A stretch of DNA of 64,000 bases from Pollenia angustigena (GCA_930367215.1 OV884059.1:146566511-146630510), one strand, 5' to 3'; counted from the stretch's first letter, positions 10,947 to 21,852 are shown. The notes: generated by a model not told the origin, from the sequence alone. Numbers and translations are program-made.

Positions 10947-12774
10947 TCGTCCCCTTAATATAACAATAGCGTATGTGCTCATACGCTATTATTTTTTTAT
11001 TGCATATTTAGAATCTCCATCATTGATTTTATGTCTGGTCAAAATTTCGTCAAATTCTACTCTAAGTTGGTCAAAATGTCGTTTGAAAAAATTGTTTTTC
11101 TTGTTCAAAAATTTCCTTCATATGCGCTATTTTACTTCAAATTGCCACTCCAAAGTTGTTTAAAGAATAAAAGTGTAAACGCATTATACTCCATTTTTAC
11201 CTGTAGAAAAAAAATACAATTTATGAAAACTTTAACTCATAAAATAGCTTATAATAATATACACTATTGCTTGAGAAATAGATTCATTCCGACCATCGAA
11301 AGCTGCATGATCTCCAAAATTTGTGCAAGAAGAATATAATTACTCGTGGCTCGCAGTCACTTTTTTTTAACTTACAATGTGGAAAGAAGCGAAATTGTTT
11401 AGATGAGCCAGATGAAGCAGAGGAAGAGAAAGAAGACGAATGAATTTCTAGTTGTTTTTGATTTACGCAATGTATACCTTAAGTTGTCATAATTTTTTGG
11501 TTATAATAACCCAAATTGGAAAGTAATGAATATGGGCCACTGAATCAACAAAACTATGAATTAATCAGGGGTGTCATAGAAACCGATATTATCGGTATTG
11601 GATTTGAAACCGACAAAAAAAATACGTTGGTGTCATGAAATCCAATGTTGTCGGTTTTTTGTTCGAACTACAATTAGTGTCGGTTTTAGGTGTCACAGAA
11701 ACCAATGTTATCGGGTTTTTATTGAAAAAAAACCAAGCAGCTTACAGGTCTTGTTTTTTTATATTGGAAATTAATCAAGTTGTTAAAAGGTTAATTTTTT
11801 ATTTTATTTTTTTCAACAGTTAGATTTTTTCCACTGATAGAAGCAAAATAAAATTGATTAATTGGTAAAATAGTATTTTTTGCATGTTTCCGGTAGTCTC
11901 CGGCAGCGGGCTGCTGCAAATTAGCAAGTCTTCTTCTCATTTTTTCTGTAAACAGCAAATATGCAACAACAGCAGCGGTCATTTTATTTAATTCTAAAGT
12001 TAAACAACAAATTTGTTTAGATTTTTAATAAATTTAATTTAATTTTTACAAAACAATAAAATTACACAATACCAATGCAATGCAAGTAATAACACCTTGG
12101 CATTTCTTTCATGTTTACTGTATTACCACTTCTTATTTTCTTTTCTCTAATTTTCCTTTAATTAAAAACACAGCTTTTAACAATATTTTAGCACTAAAAT
12201 CATAATTTACAAAATTGTCAAACAAAAATTGCACTTAAAGCACATGAGCCAAAACATAAAACAGCTAATTCGAATATCGGTTTTATTTGTATTCGAAAAA
12301 AACAAATCCGACTTGTTTTCATGACACCAAATGAAACCAATATTGGGTTGCAAAACCGACATGAGCAAAACCGACTTGGATTCTATGACACCCCTGAATC
12401 ACTGTTTTATAATGTTACAAATTGATATTTTTGAGATCAAATATTTTATTAAAAATACCGTAAAAGTATTGAATAAAACAGCGTATACCATACAAAATAA
12501 AATAGTGTATACATCATAAGAATTCCTTAAAAAATAAAATAGCCTATATGGAGATCTTGCACTTTGAATGACACAATTATGGTCTTAAAGGATGCGTAGA
12601 ATAAAAAAAATTGGTAAATTTAAAGACAAGAAACGGTATTATGTATTCGTCGAAAAATCCAATATGAAGAATTTTTATTGAGGTTTTAAGAGAAATCCGA
12701 TTTGACAAAAACTTTAAACACGGTTTTCTCAAATCCCAAAAAAATTATACGCTATTGTTATATTGAGAGGACGA
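10947..12774. mobile_element. 1.83-kb element with 28-bp TIRs inserted in the foldback arm
   Basis: The TIRs are TCGTCCCCTTAATATAACAA... (10,947-10,974) and the inverse ...TTGTTATATTGAGAGGACGA (12,747-12,774). The paralogous arm at 13,140-13,200 shows the uninterrupted site (TCTATAATATAAATATTAAA inverted), which fixes both boundaries. No clear target duplication or transposase. It carries the 11,566-12,396 element. Confidence 0.75.
11566..12396. mobile_element. PIF/Harbinger-like MITE, third level of nest
   Basis: The TIRs CAGGGGTGTCATAGAA / TTCTATGACACCCCTG are perfect over 16 bp and flanked by AAT on both sides (candidate 3-bp duplication). The left subterminal part repeats a GGTGTCA(T/C)AGAAACCAATGTTATCGG-like motif three times, given here as GTGTCATAGAAACC, GTGTCATGAAATCC and GTGTCACAGAAACC. 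A 63-codon minus-strand frame (11,982-11,791) may be a shortened N-terminal remnant of the parent's protein, but I do not recognise it. Confidence 0.65.
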
Positions 12775-12906
12775 AGTATTTAATTATTAACGTTTTTTAA
12801 CATACACAAAATACCGTTTTAATACCATTTAAATCACTTGGTACTTTTTCTGCACAGTGGTCACCATTTAAACATTTTTGATTCCCATTACTGTGTGTAT
12901 TGTTTT

Positions 12907-13044
12907 AAGGCTCAGTTAGGCGAACGTTGCTGTACCCGTAATGTAACGCACCGTACTGTAAGCACGTTGGTGCACTTATAGAACGTTTAAAAACGTGTCA
13001 TATGTTTCCCCATACATAAACAAAAAGCAATAGTATTACATAAA
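12907..13044 (+). repeat. Foldback terminal module b
   Basis: Begins AAGGCTCAGTTAGGCGAACG and continues GTGCACTTATAGAACG, CGTGTCATATGTTT. Its inverse is 13,660-13,781. It forms the loop of the larger foldback, so modules read A, b, inverse A, inverse b. Confidence 0.75.
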
Positions 13045-13659
13045 ACACAACAAACAGTGATGAGAATCAAAAATGTTCAAATGGTGACCGTTGTGCAGAA
13101 AAGGTACCACGTGATTTAAATGGTATTAAAACAGTATTTTGTGTATTTTTAAAAAATTTTAGTAATTTAATATTTATATTATAGATTTACAATAAATAAA
13201 TTTGTATTTTAGCATATATACATTTTAAGCATACATATATTGTAAATGTGCATACACCAAACAAGGTTTTGATACCATTTAAAGTCTTTTATATGTTTCC
13301 CTTTTTCATTGTATATGTATATGCATTTGTTTATTTTAAACATCTAAACATATGTATATTTGGAAATATGTTGTATTGTAAGTTGTTTTGTCGCAATTCT
13401 ATAGATATACTAAAAAAAGTACCAAAAAAAAAAGAGCAAAATTACCCGCATTCAATGTAACATACAAGCCGCCCATCACTGTATTACAAATGTCACGTAA
13501 CAACGGCATGAAATTCTATTTTATACAGATTGGTACGTTGCAACTACGGTACATTGCATTTCGGTAAGCTTTTGTATTGGTTTTCATATAACAAAAAGCG
13601 AACAGCTGATTGATACAGTACAGATACGGTACAGCAACGTTCGCCTAACTGAGCCTTTA

Positions 13660-13781
13660 TGTGTACTCTTGCTTTTTGAAAAACATATGACACGTTTTTA
13701 TATGTTCTATAAGTGCACCAACGTGCTTACAGTACGGTGCGGTACATTACGGGCACAGCAACGTTCGCCTAACTGGGCCTT
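13660..13781 (-). repeat. Inverse of foldback module b
   Basis: Matches 12,907-13,030 inverted (AACATATGACACG, TAAGTGCACCAACGTGCTTA, GTTCGCCTAACTGGGCCTT). Confidence 0.75.
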
Positions 13782-14453
13782 GAGTTTTTTTTGCGGTAAT
13801 TCCTCGAAATGTATATTAAAGTTTGTCAATCCATGGCGAAGGGTTCGTATTAGAGTTGTCAATTATTCACCTTTCAACATTGTTCGAATAATTCAAGTAA
13901 TTGTTTTTGTTCGTTCAAACGATTAAACCTAAAAAATTATTCAATTAATCGATGAGAATAACGAAAAAAAAATTATTTCTACAAAAAATTACGTATTATA
14001 AATCCATCCGTCTATTTGTCTACAGCTGTGGAAAATCTTTCTTCTTCTCTAATTTTTCTCAAATCCACTTTGACTTTTTTTCTTGATGCGTAAAACTTTT
14101 CATCTTATCCACATATCGTTGTACTTAAACACATCGTAAAACCCATTATTCTTAAATAATCCGATATTACTTTGTGTTTTGGAAAAGCGTTTGCAGACCT
14201 ACCATTTTCAGACAAACTTCTGCATACAATTTCTTTTATATACTACATATATACATATAGAACAACCGCTCTCTTTATGTATTTTTCCATTGAACCAAGT
14301 TCGTCATTTTTTGATGTCGTTGGATTATCTTCCACTGCATCGTTTTCAATGGTAATATTGTGGCACTTGCGCAAATGATAATTAAAAAAATATATAATAA
14401 AATAACAGTATTTTCTTCTTTCATGATATGATTTATATAAATAAATTCTTTAT

Positions 14454-15339
14454 TATACCCTTCGCCACAGGTGTAAAAGGGTATATATAAGTTTGTCATA
14501 ACGTTTGTAATTTCCACAATATTGATTTTAGACCCCATAAAGTATATATATTCTGGGTCCATATGAGAAGAGAAGTTGATTTAACGATGTCCGTCTGTCC
14601 GTCTGTCCGTCTTACGTTTGATATGTGTTTTCCGGATAATCCAGACATGATAGCGGCTAGGTTGTTTTACATTTATGTCACATATAGTCCACCATTTCTT
14701 GCTATTGAAATTCAGCAAGATCGGTCCACAAATGGCTGAGATATGATCAAAAAACCACGACTGCCTCTAATTTTTTCCAAAAATCCCTTGTTGTTGTTGT
14801 ATTTTTATTGCTTTTTTCTGTATATCTGGAGAACGGTAAGAGCCAAAGTTTCCAAATTGGGTACACACATTTTGGTTGTCAATACACACCACCCTACAAA
14901 ATGTGGGCGGGATGGGAGAAGTGGGCGTGGTACCTCCCGTACAAAAAAAAGTAAAAATTGTATAAAAACCTTAATTTTAGGGCTGTCATATGTCCTATGG
15001 ATATGACTTATATACCAAAATATCGGAAATTTGTAGTGGAACATATTTTATAAAGAACTCGGGAAAATCGGTTCAGATACAAAAAAGTTATGACCAAAAT
15101 TATTTTTTTTTTTTTTTAAATACCAATTTTCGGTAACCATGGATCTTCCCGAGTCCAAGTTTTATAACACAAATAAATGGTAAATTTCTTGCTCAACACG
15201 TCGGTATATAAATCTGTCAAATCGGTTAAAAAATGGCTGAGTTATAATCAAAATACTGAAATCCCAAAAGTTACTCTTTTTTATAATTAAGTTTGTTTTT
15301 TTTATAATTAAGTTTGCTTAAATATATGTACACATATGT

Positions 15340-15386
<47 letters not shown>

Positions 15387-16531
15387 TAAAAGCCAATTTA
15401 ATGGAAATGTTATTTTTAAGCACGTTGGTATATAAATCTGCCAAATCGGTTAAAAATGGTTAAGTTATGTGCAAAATACTCCAAAAAAGGACTAAAAACA
15501 TTAACATTTTTATAAAAACTAAAATTTTACAGCTGTATTATGACCTATTCATACGTTTTAAAAATTGTATAAAAACCTAAATTTTAGGGCTGTCATATGT
15601 CCTATGGAAATGACTTATATACCAAAATATCGGAAATTTTAAGTAGAACATATTTTATAAAGAACTCGGGAAAACCGGTTTTTTTTTAAATACCCATTTT
15701 CGGTAGCCATGGATCTTCCCGAGTCCAAGTTTTATAACACAAATAAATGGTAAATTTCTTGCTAAACACGTCGGTATATAAATCTGTCAAATCGGTTAAA
15801 AAATGGCTGAGTTATAATCAAAATACTGAAATCCCAAAAGTTACTCTTTTTTATAATTAAGTTTGTTTTTTATTTTATAATTAAGTTTTTTTTTTTTATA
15901 ATTAAGTTTGCTTAAATATATGTACAAATATGTAGGTATATATATATATGCCTATAAGCCAATTTAATGGAAATATTATTTTTAAGCACATTGGTATATA
16001 AATCTGCCAAATCGGTTAAAAATGGTTAAGTTATGTGCAAAATACTCCAAAAAAGGACTAAAAACATTAACATTTTTATAAAAACTAAAATTTTAGAGCT
16101 GTATTATGACCTATTCATACGTTTTAGATATCAAAATATCGGAAATCTTTAGAAAAACTCGGAATATCGGTAAAAAAAAAGTAATGTCAAAAATATAGTT
16201 TTTTTTTAATACCTATTTTCGTGAACCATAGAACTTCCCGACTACAAGTTTTATCACCAAAGTAAATGGTAATTTTATACTTTAAGATGTCGGCATGACC
16301 AAATACTGAAATTCGATCAAAACTTAACGTGCTATATATTAATTAAACTTTTAATATATTTAATAGCACGCAATCATGTGCAAATAATTAAATAAAACTA
16401 AACGATATATATTTTATAAATATACATGTATATATACATGTATTTAAATATATATATAAACTTCTGTTCTTTCCAAACCATGGTGAAGGGTATATAAGAT
16501 TCGGCATAGCCGAATATAGCACTCTTACTTG
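14454..16531 (+). mobile_element. 2.1-kb TATACCC...CTTACTTG repeat with internal 607-bp duplication
   Basis: Left end TATACCCTTCGCCAC with hairpin to AAAAGGGTATA, followed by CCCATAAAGTATATATATTC and three GTCCGTCT units. The right end is GGTGAAGGGTATATAAG, hairpin ATTCGGCATAGCCGAAT, then ATAGCACTCTTACTTG. A 607-bp segment (14,953-15,559) is duplicated in tandem (15,560 to about 16,120). The first copy carries a (TA)n run at 15,342-15,383 that is short in the second. The GTCY tract and core recall dipteran 'mini-me'/DINE-1 type sequences, but the canonical Helitron CTRR end is not seen. Confidence 0.6.
15342..15383. repeat. (TA)n microsatellite
   Basis: About 21 TA units, inside the first internal duplicate. 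The second duplicate has only about four. Confidence 0.85.
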
Positions 16532-16860
16532 TTTTTTTAACTTTTTGTTTATTTCTAAACTGTTCACCCGAGAGTGAAAAATCCCCTGTCTTGAAAATTT
16601 GTTAACGTTTGATTTAAATAGAAAACAGTTGATACAATTGCTTGTCAACTATTTGGTTAATAAATACTATGAGTACTCAACTCGGGTTTTCTTACTAAAG
16701 GTGTTATGATACTTGCTATTTTTTGTATTGGATTTTTTTAGGATTGACTGAATGAAACAACAAATGCGAGAAAGAACAAGATATACAATATGTAAACAAA
16801 CCCTTTTTTTCTGATTGACATTTCTCATGTATATTTTTTTGTTTGACTAAAACAAAAACA

Positions 16861-16947
16861 ATGGCAAAAGCTTGGGCAGATGAAACTATTTTGTTTTTGA
16901 TAAACGAAATGAAGCAGGTGCCCTTCATATGGGATTTCAAATCATAA
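16861..16947 (+). pseudogene. Truncated MADF/SANT-like domain start
   Basis: ATG at 16,861 opens a 28-codon frame, MAKAWADETILFLINEMKQV then PFIWDFKS, that ends at TAA 16,945-16,947. The pattern W-x-D/E-x-x-x-x-L-I-x-x-x-x-x-x-P-x-x-W-D is the first helix of MADF or related SANT/Myb domains, which in insects occur in regulatory proteins and in the accessory proteins of PIF/Harbinger transposons. No remainder of the domain follows in any frame that I can see, so it is a fragment. Similarity is from pattern only, over a very short stretch. Confidence 0.4.
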
Positions 16948-17468
16948 ATTTTCAATTAAAGAATATACCACGATGTAATTCGTAATATTTTTTATTATTT
17001 GCATTAAATTTTATTGTATTTAAAAAAAATTTTTTGTGATTCCAAAACAAAATGTAAACAATACAAACAATATTGCCCACGTTTTTTTCCCACAAAAACC
17101 CGTCAAAAAGGCTAAAAATCGCAAAACAAAAGTTAAAAACCGCTACTTTCGATCAAAAATTAAAAAAATTGGCAACAGTGCTAACATTTAATCTGGAAAT
17201 GTCAATTTTAAGTTATAAAATTTTATATATTTTTTTTTTGGCAGTCTTAGACTATTTATCGATAACACATGTATATTTGTTTGACATTTCAAGATTTTTT
17301 ATGATATAATCATACTATTTACACTTAGTAAGTTTTCCTATGCAAATATATTTGCATTGTTCTCCAATATAGAAAAAATACAAAAAATAGCAAGTATCAT
17401 AACACCTTAAACACTGAGATTTATTACAATCAGGACTACAATATTTTTTAACTTTCCTACATTTTGTA

Positions 17469-18184
17469 ATGGGGGATCCAACCATAATGCACGATGTTAA
17501 TTGTGAGTCACAGCTTAACGTCAAGTTTTTTGACCAATTTAATTTGACATTTATTTGTTTCAGTGTTTTTGACAAATTCAACCATGAAGGGGTCCACAAT
17601 TAAGCAGCGCGTTAAGATTGTTGAAGCCTTTTACGAAAATGGGCCTTCAAATCAAAATGCATTTCGTTCACTTCCTGATTTTTTGGTCCGCATAATCGAC
17701 CAAATGTGTCCCTAATCGGGAAAATTTTGTGCGCAAATTTCTGCAAACCGGGTCTCTAGGAAATGTGAAAACACCTGTGCATGCCCGCCCAATTCGTAAA
17801 TGGCAAACAGTGTCCGTGGATGGTGTTTGCTATTTTTTGAAATTGAGAATATGGACATGGAAGATATGTGGTTCCAACAGATAATGCCGCTTGCCAAACA
17901 GCCAACGAAACAATGGCTCTTTTGCGCGAGAAATTCAATGGCCGTGTTAAAAGAGAAAGTGCACATTAACAAGCCAAGAACAATTCAAGAGCTTAAGGAT
18001 GAGATAATTTGGCACATTAACGATATTGAGCCTTAATTATATCACAGAGTCAATGAATATATGGACCGTTGGAAAGAGGTATGCCACCGATGCCGTAACG
18101 AGCATTTGGCCGAAATTTAGTTTCACACATAGTTGTCATAGATCCTTCTATAATAATAAAAAATATTATGGTGGGACCACCCTT
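17469..18184 (+). mobile_element. Tc1/mariner-type element, internally deleted, TA target duplication
   Basis: TIRs read GGTCCAACCATAATGCAC-like at left (17,474-17,490) and the inverse ATTATGGTGGGACCACC at right. TA flanks lie at 17,467-17,468 and 18,185-18,186. The paralogous host element at 52,700-52,730 keeps the empty site. The coding remnant in the plus direction starts ATGAAGGGGTCCACAATTAA at 17,585. Recognisable blocks are KQRVKIVEAFYENGPS, DMEDMWFQQ, KEKVHINKPRTIQELKDEI and EVCHRCRNEHLAEI, in more than one frame. The central DDE core is deleted. Confidence 0.8.
17585..18120 (+). pseudogene. Tc1/mariner transposase relic
   Basis: The N-terminal helix-turn-helix portion (QRVKIVEAFYENGPS), linker GSLGNVKTPVHARP, a fragment around the second catalytic aspartate (ENMDMEDMWFQQ) and the C-terminal LKDEIIWHINDIEP...DRWKEVCHR are all present but joined through deletions and frame shifts. 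Full-length members of the family are about 340-360 residues, and roughly half is missing here. It cannot encode an active transposase. Two other relics of related elements in the window are at 46,676-47,215 and 55,419-56,213. Confidence 0.75.
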
Positions 18185-18394
18185 TACAAAATCACTAAAA
18201 ACGTATAAGAATAAATCAAATTCTAAGATTTTATTTTATTTGTTTTTTGATAAAAAAAAAATTGTTCGATTAATCGACATTAATTAATCTATTTATTCGT
18301 TATTCGAAAATCGACATTTTGAAATTATTCGAACAAGAGTTTAATTTTGTTTGATCGATTAATCGAATTATTCTTAATCGGTTGACAACTCTCT

Positions 18395-18830
18395 CTCTAT
18401 ATATATATATTAGGGGTGGAATAGTGCACGACTTCTTGATTTCGATACGCTAGAACCCCCAATTTTTTGAAGTTAGTAAAAAAAAACGCAAAAAAAGCCA
18501 AACAATTATGGGTGTGGGATGGGGGTAAATGGCTCCTCATCGGGGGCAAAGCTAAGAGAAAACGGTACAAAAGCCAAAAAACAGCTTCACAACTGTTCCT
18601 GAGTCGCTCCTAAATTTTTTATTAACATACTAACCCCCTATCTGTGCTCCTTAAAGGGGCTCGCATGCTAAATATTATTTTATATAAAATTACCCGCCAC
18701 CCCCCTTCTAGCCCTAGAAAGCCCCTAGAAGAGTCAAATATATGACGGACCGCCAATATTTTTGCTACCCGAGCATTTTTTCAGAACATACCTAGTCTCC
18801 ATCTTTAATCATTAGGGTGGTCCCCATACA
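18395..18830. other. Unusually GC-rich noncoding stretch
   Basis: Runs such as GGGATGGGGGTAAATGG, CACCCCCCTTCTAGCCC and AAAGCCCCTAGAAGAG stand out against the AT-rich surroundings. No open frame or RNA fold recognised. It continues into the repeat at 18,830. Confidence 0.4.
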
Positions 18831-19260
18831 AAAATTTCGAAAATGGCGGAGTTGCACAACATATGTTCGCATAACTCAAAAACGCTTTAGCTTATTGAAA
18901 AAACTAAAAAAACCGAAAAACAGTCGTTTTAGAAACAATATTTTTTTTCCAAACGTATAAAATACGAAATTACAAACAAAACAAGCCATAAATGATTAAA
19001 ATCTGTAAGCAACTTTTGATTTCATTCACAAAAGTCGAAAAATTTTAATTAAAGCCCCCCTAAAAAGTGTAAATAAGGGGCAATATGTCTCGAGAAAATA
19101 TTAAGGACAAAAAACTAATTGAGGTCGGTCATACATTTTATCTTACAAGGGGCGACCCCTGGGCATTGAGGGGGGCTCCCATGCAAATATTGCGTTTTAT
19201 GATATTCTTAAATTAAGGTTAAGCACGGCTAAGCATATTATGGTTGGGCCTTAAGACTTT
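18830..19260. repeat. Composite of dispersed repeats shared with 532-690 and 2,560-2,710
   Basis: 18,840-18,960 is the inverse of the 2.6-kb repeat and 19,040-19,210 matches the 0.6-kb repeat. 19,237-19,255 (ATTATGGTTGGGCCTTAAG) is one end of the MITE family complete at 35,417-35,690. Confidence 0.55.
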
Positions 19261-19455
19261 TAAAATTTTTCGAAAATTTTTCATAAGATGTTAGAGTCTA
19301 TGCGTTGAATTTTTTGTAAAGCAGCTGATTCATATGTTTTGCGTCTTTTTTGGGTGATAGAAAACAAATTTTGCAGATTTTTTTCATGTTTCATTTATAT
19401 TTCGATTGCAAAAATGTTTTTTTCCAGTTAGTTTGCTGTGACATAACCGTTTCTT

Positions 19456-19692
19456 TCATTGTAATGCTTTTTGATACACGAAATTTTTTGTTTTGTTGTC
19501 TAGCGTGTAAACAAACAAAGCGGATGGTTTTCCGACAAGGAAACAGGCAACATATAATTGACCATGGGAGAAGCGTGGATTTTCAAGGTTAATTCGAAAA
19601 CACTTAATTACTGTTCTTGTGATTTGTTCATTATCAATTCCTGTCCTTGTGATTTGTTTATTGTCATTGCGAATGCAAGACGCAGATGTCAT
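19456..19692 (-). pseudogene. Helitron helicase C-terminal relic
   Basis: Minus-strand frame with INLENPRFSHGQLYVACFLV then GKPSALFVYTLDNKTKNFVY, which matches the end of the Pif1-type helicase of Helitron (rolling-circle) transposons, normally H-G-Q-L-Y-V-A-x-S-R-x. Here the S-R of that motif is F-L, and the sequence upstream (TRTGIDNEQITRT, repeated) is a local duplication, not helicase. No Rep domain is in the window. Sequence at 19,960-20,090 with ATAGATAGATAGAT may be the trailing noncoding end of the same or a related element. Confidence 0.7.
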
Positions 19693-20094
19693 TCATAAAA
19701 AGAAAGAAATTAGCCAAATCGGACCAGTCATTAGTTGTCGAGGTATACCGTTTTCACAAATTTTTACAAAATTGGTCTTAAAAATTTGCATGGTCAGTTA
19801 TACTTGTTCGGATCATAACCCTAGGATTCGTAATCATTTGTACCAAGTTTGAGTTGAATCTTTAAAGAAATTGAATTTTATTTTTATATTTATATAAAGC
19901 GAATTAGGGTAAAAAGGAATTTTAAATACATCGGTGGGCTTGGAAAACTTTTCTTTCTCTACAAACCTTATTCGGACTACTACAAACATTTAAAAAAAAT
20001 AGCCATATTGGTCCAGTCGTTCTCATGTGATGCGATAACCAACGAATATCAATTCATTTTTATTTATATAGATAGATAGATAAATAATAATTTG

Positions 20095-20275
20095 CTGTAA
20101 TGCTGCTATTAGCAAATTTTTGCGAATTTCCGCTGATTTAGCAATATTTATAGTTTTAGGGACTTTTAATTAATTTTATGGCTTGTTTGAATTATTAAAC
20201 ATTTTCGAAAATTTTTGGTATTTTTGGAAAATTTTCTGAAATTTTCCAATTTATGAGTAGCTTTGTTGCTCTTTA
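20095..20275 (-). repeat. Inverted copy of the 4,900-5,570 repeat
   Basis: GCGAATTTCCGC, CTATAAAG-free variant TTTATAGTTTTAGGGACTTT and TTTATGGCTTGTTTG correspond to the 5-kb units reversed. Confidence 0.6.
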
Positions 20276-20289
20276 AGGCAATCGTCACC

Positions 20290-21500
20290 GCTATAAAAGG
20301 CCACTATCAACACTATCGTTGTTTACGCGGCGAAAAGTGTAATGCTTTATGCCATTAGAAAGGGCAAATTTTTTTAGACAAAAATATGCTACCCTTTTAA
20401 AGAGCAAAATATTTTTTAGAAATAAACACCAATTGCATTTTTTAAATAAAATGTCACATTTTGTTGTAGAAAAGAAAATGCCATAAGTTATTTGTATAAA
20501 TGTTAAATAATGATAAGTTGTTATCACTTTTCTTTAACAAATCCCGCTTTAGTACAGACAAAAATAACTCGACAGATGTCTTATTAAAAAATTCAATAGT
20601 GGAAGCTAATTTTATATTTTTCCCAAATTTCGTTAATTCCAAAAGTAGTATTATTATAAAACCTTTAAAAAAAATTAAAAAAAATTGTCAAATCGCTTAT
20701 TTAAATAAAAAAACCCAATTTGTACTTACATATTTACTGGCTTTTGATTACTTTATCATCGATCAATCGTTTTATAAAAAGTTTTTTAAATGACATTAGT
20801 AAAATAACTATTAAAAGGTTCAGAGATTATCGCTTTCAATTTATTTGATTTGTTTGATTGAATTGGGAATTTCATATATGTATTTTAATTATATTTTTTA
20901 ATAAAATAAGGAATTAATTTAATAATAAAAACCAGTCGTTAATACGGAATGTCGCATCTAAACTTCACGACAAAACGGTTTCGAGAGGTTCAATTTATAA
21001 AACTTTCATATCATAAATTGCGGTATTGGTTTACAACTAAGACCTTAAAAAATCTTGCAAGACTATTAAGAAAGGCCAGATCGTATAATTAAAACGAATT
21101 GCATTGATTTTGTATAAAAGGAAATAAACAAAAGCTAAACACAATTATGGGCCGACAGAATACATTTTCTATTAAAATGTTTAATCAGATGAAATTATTT
21201 TTCCCAAATTGTACAGTAATATCGTTATTGGCTAGATATAATTTTAACGCATTTATGTATTTTTCGGCAGTGAGCTTGATAGAAGAGCTTAAGGCTCAGT
21301 CAGCCGGGAGTAATAGTAACAGTCACCTTACCGTAAAAAAGTAACACCAATCTATTTCTAACTGAACAACCTAAACAAAAGCGGCAAGCGTTTTTTTTAA
21401 ACATGAAAATTTTATTTAAATACAATTTCAATAAAACAAACCGACACACAGAGGGATTTGTCCATACAATGTTTGGCAAAAAATATAAGGAGTGCTCGTA
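20290..21500. other. Intergenic AT-rich DNA
   Basis: No recognisable gene. A 97-codon frame (20,500-20,793) is almost wholly AAA/TTT-type codons and is probably chance. AAGGCTCAGT at 21,292 and ACTGAGCCTT near 22,900 could be ends of one element, but this is unproven. Confidence 0.4.
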
Positions 21501-21504
21501 GAAT

Positions 21505-21852
21505 GTTGAAATTTTGCTCTGAGCCTTTGGTTAGCTCAATTAAGAAAAATATAAAGTTTCATCAAAATTCGCCACGCCCTCCACCCACCGCCCATAGAAC
21601 CCAAAATTAATTTTTGGCCCAAAGTTGTTGAAATTTTGCTCTGAGCCTTTATTTAGCTCAATTAAATAAAAAAATAAAGTGTCATCAAAATTGGCCACGC
21701 CCTCCACCCACCACCCATAGAACCCAAAATTTTTTTTGGCCCAAAGTTTCTGAAATTTTGCTCTGAGCCTTTATTTAGCTCAATTAAGAAAAATATAAAG
21801 TTTAATCAAAATTGGCCACGCCCTCCACCCACCGCCCATAGAACCCAAAATG
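21505..21852 (+). repeat. 122-bp tandem repeat, 2.9 copies
   Basis: GAAATTTTGCTCTGAGCCTT starts at 21,508, 21,630 and 21,752. Each unit contains GGCCACGCCCTCCACCCACC-like sequence and CCATAGAACCCAAAA. Units differ by a few substitutions and short A/T runs. Confidence 0.9.

Larger units (their letters stand above)
10473..13656. mobile_element. Foldback element with about 605-bp inverted arms, split by a later insertion
   Basis: The left arm is 10,473-10,946 plus 12,775-12,905, and the right arm is 13,045-13,656 inverted. Both begin with AAGGCTCAGTTAGGCGAACG-type ends and run collinearly through TTGGTTTTCATATAAC, the CAACGTACC region and TGGTACC. The arms total about 605 and 612 bp around a loop of about 138 bp. 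Removing 10,947-12,774 restores continuity. No coding capacity. Confidence 0.75.
13851..18394. mobile_element. hAT-like element (TAGAGTTGTC ends), copy 1, with two insertions
   Basis: Ends AGAGTTGTCAA and TTGACAACTCT, each followed by ATTCGATTAATCGA-type subterminal motifs. The internal stretch 14,190-14,400 matches 57,535-57,850 inverted. The right end 18,190-18,394 matches 52,507-52,720 inverted. So the same element exists twice in the window. Target duplications are not clear. It hosts the 2.1-kb repeat (14,454-16,531) and a Tc1/mariner copy (17,469-18,184). A minus-strand cysteine cluster near 17,370-17,470 (CRKVKKYCSPDC, then CLRCYDTC) may be a transposase remnant. Confidence 0.6.

Noticed and set aside
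14454..16531. Helitron
   Set aside because: A 3' hairpin is present, but the end reads CTTG, not CTRR, and no Rep/helicase coding is linked. Family left open.
17315..17599. 94-codon minus-strand protein gene
   Set aside because: Its first half is antisense to the Tc1/mariner end; only the cysteine cluster at its C-terminal end may be meaningful.
20500..20793. 97-codon plus-strand frame
   Set aside because: Dominated by Lys/Asn/Phe/Ile codons expected by chance at this base composition, no homologue recognised.
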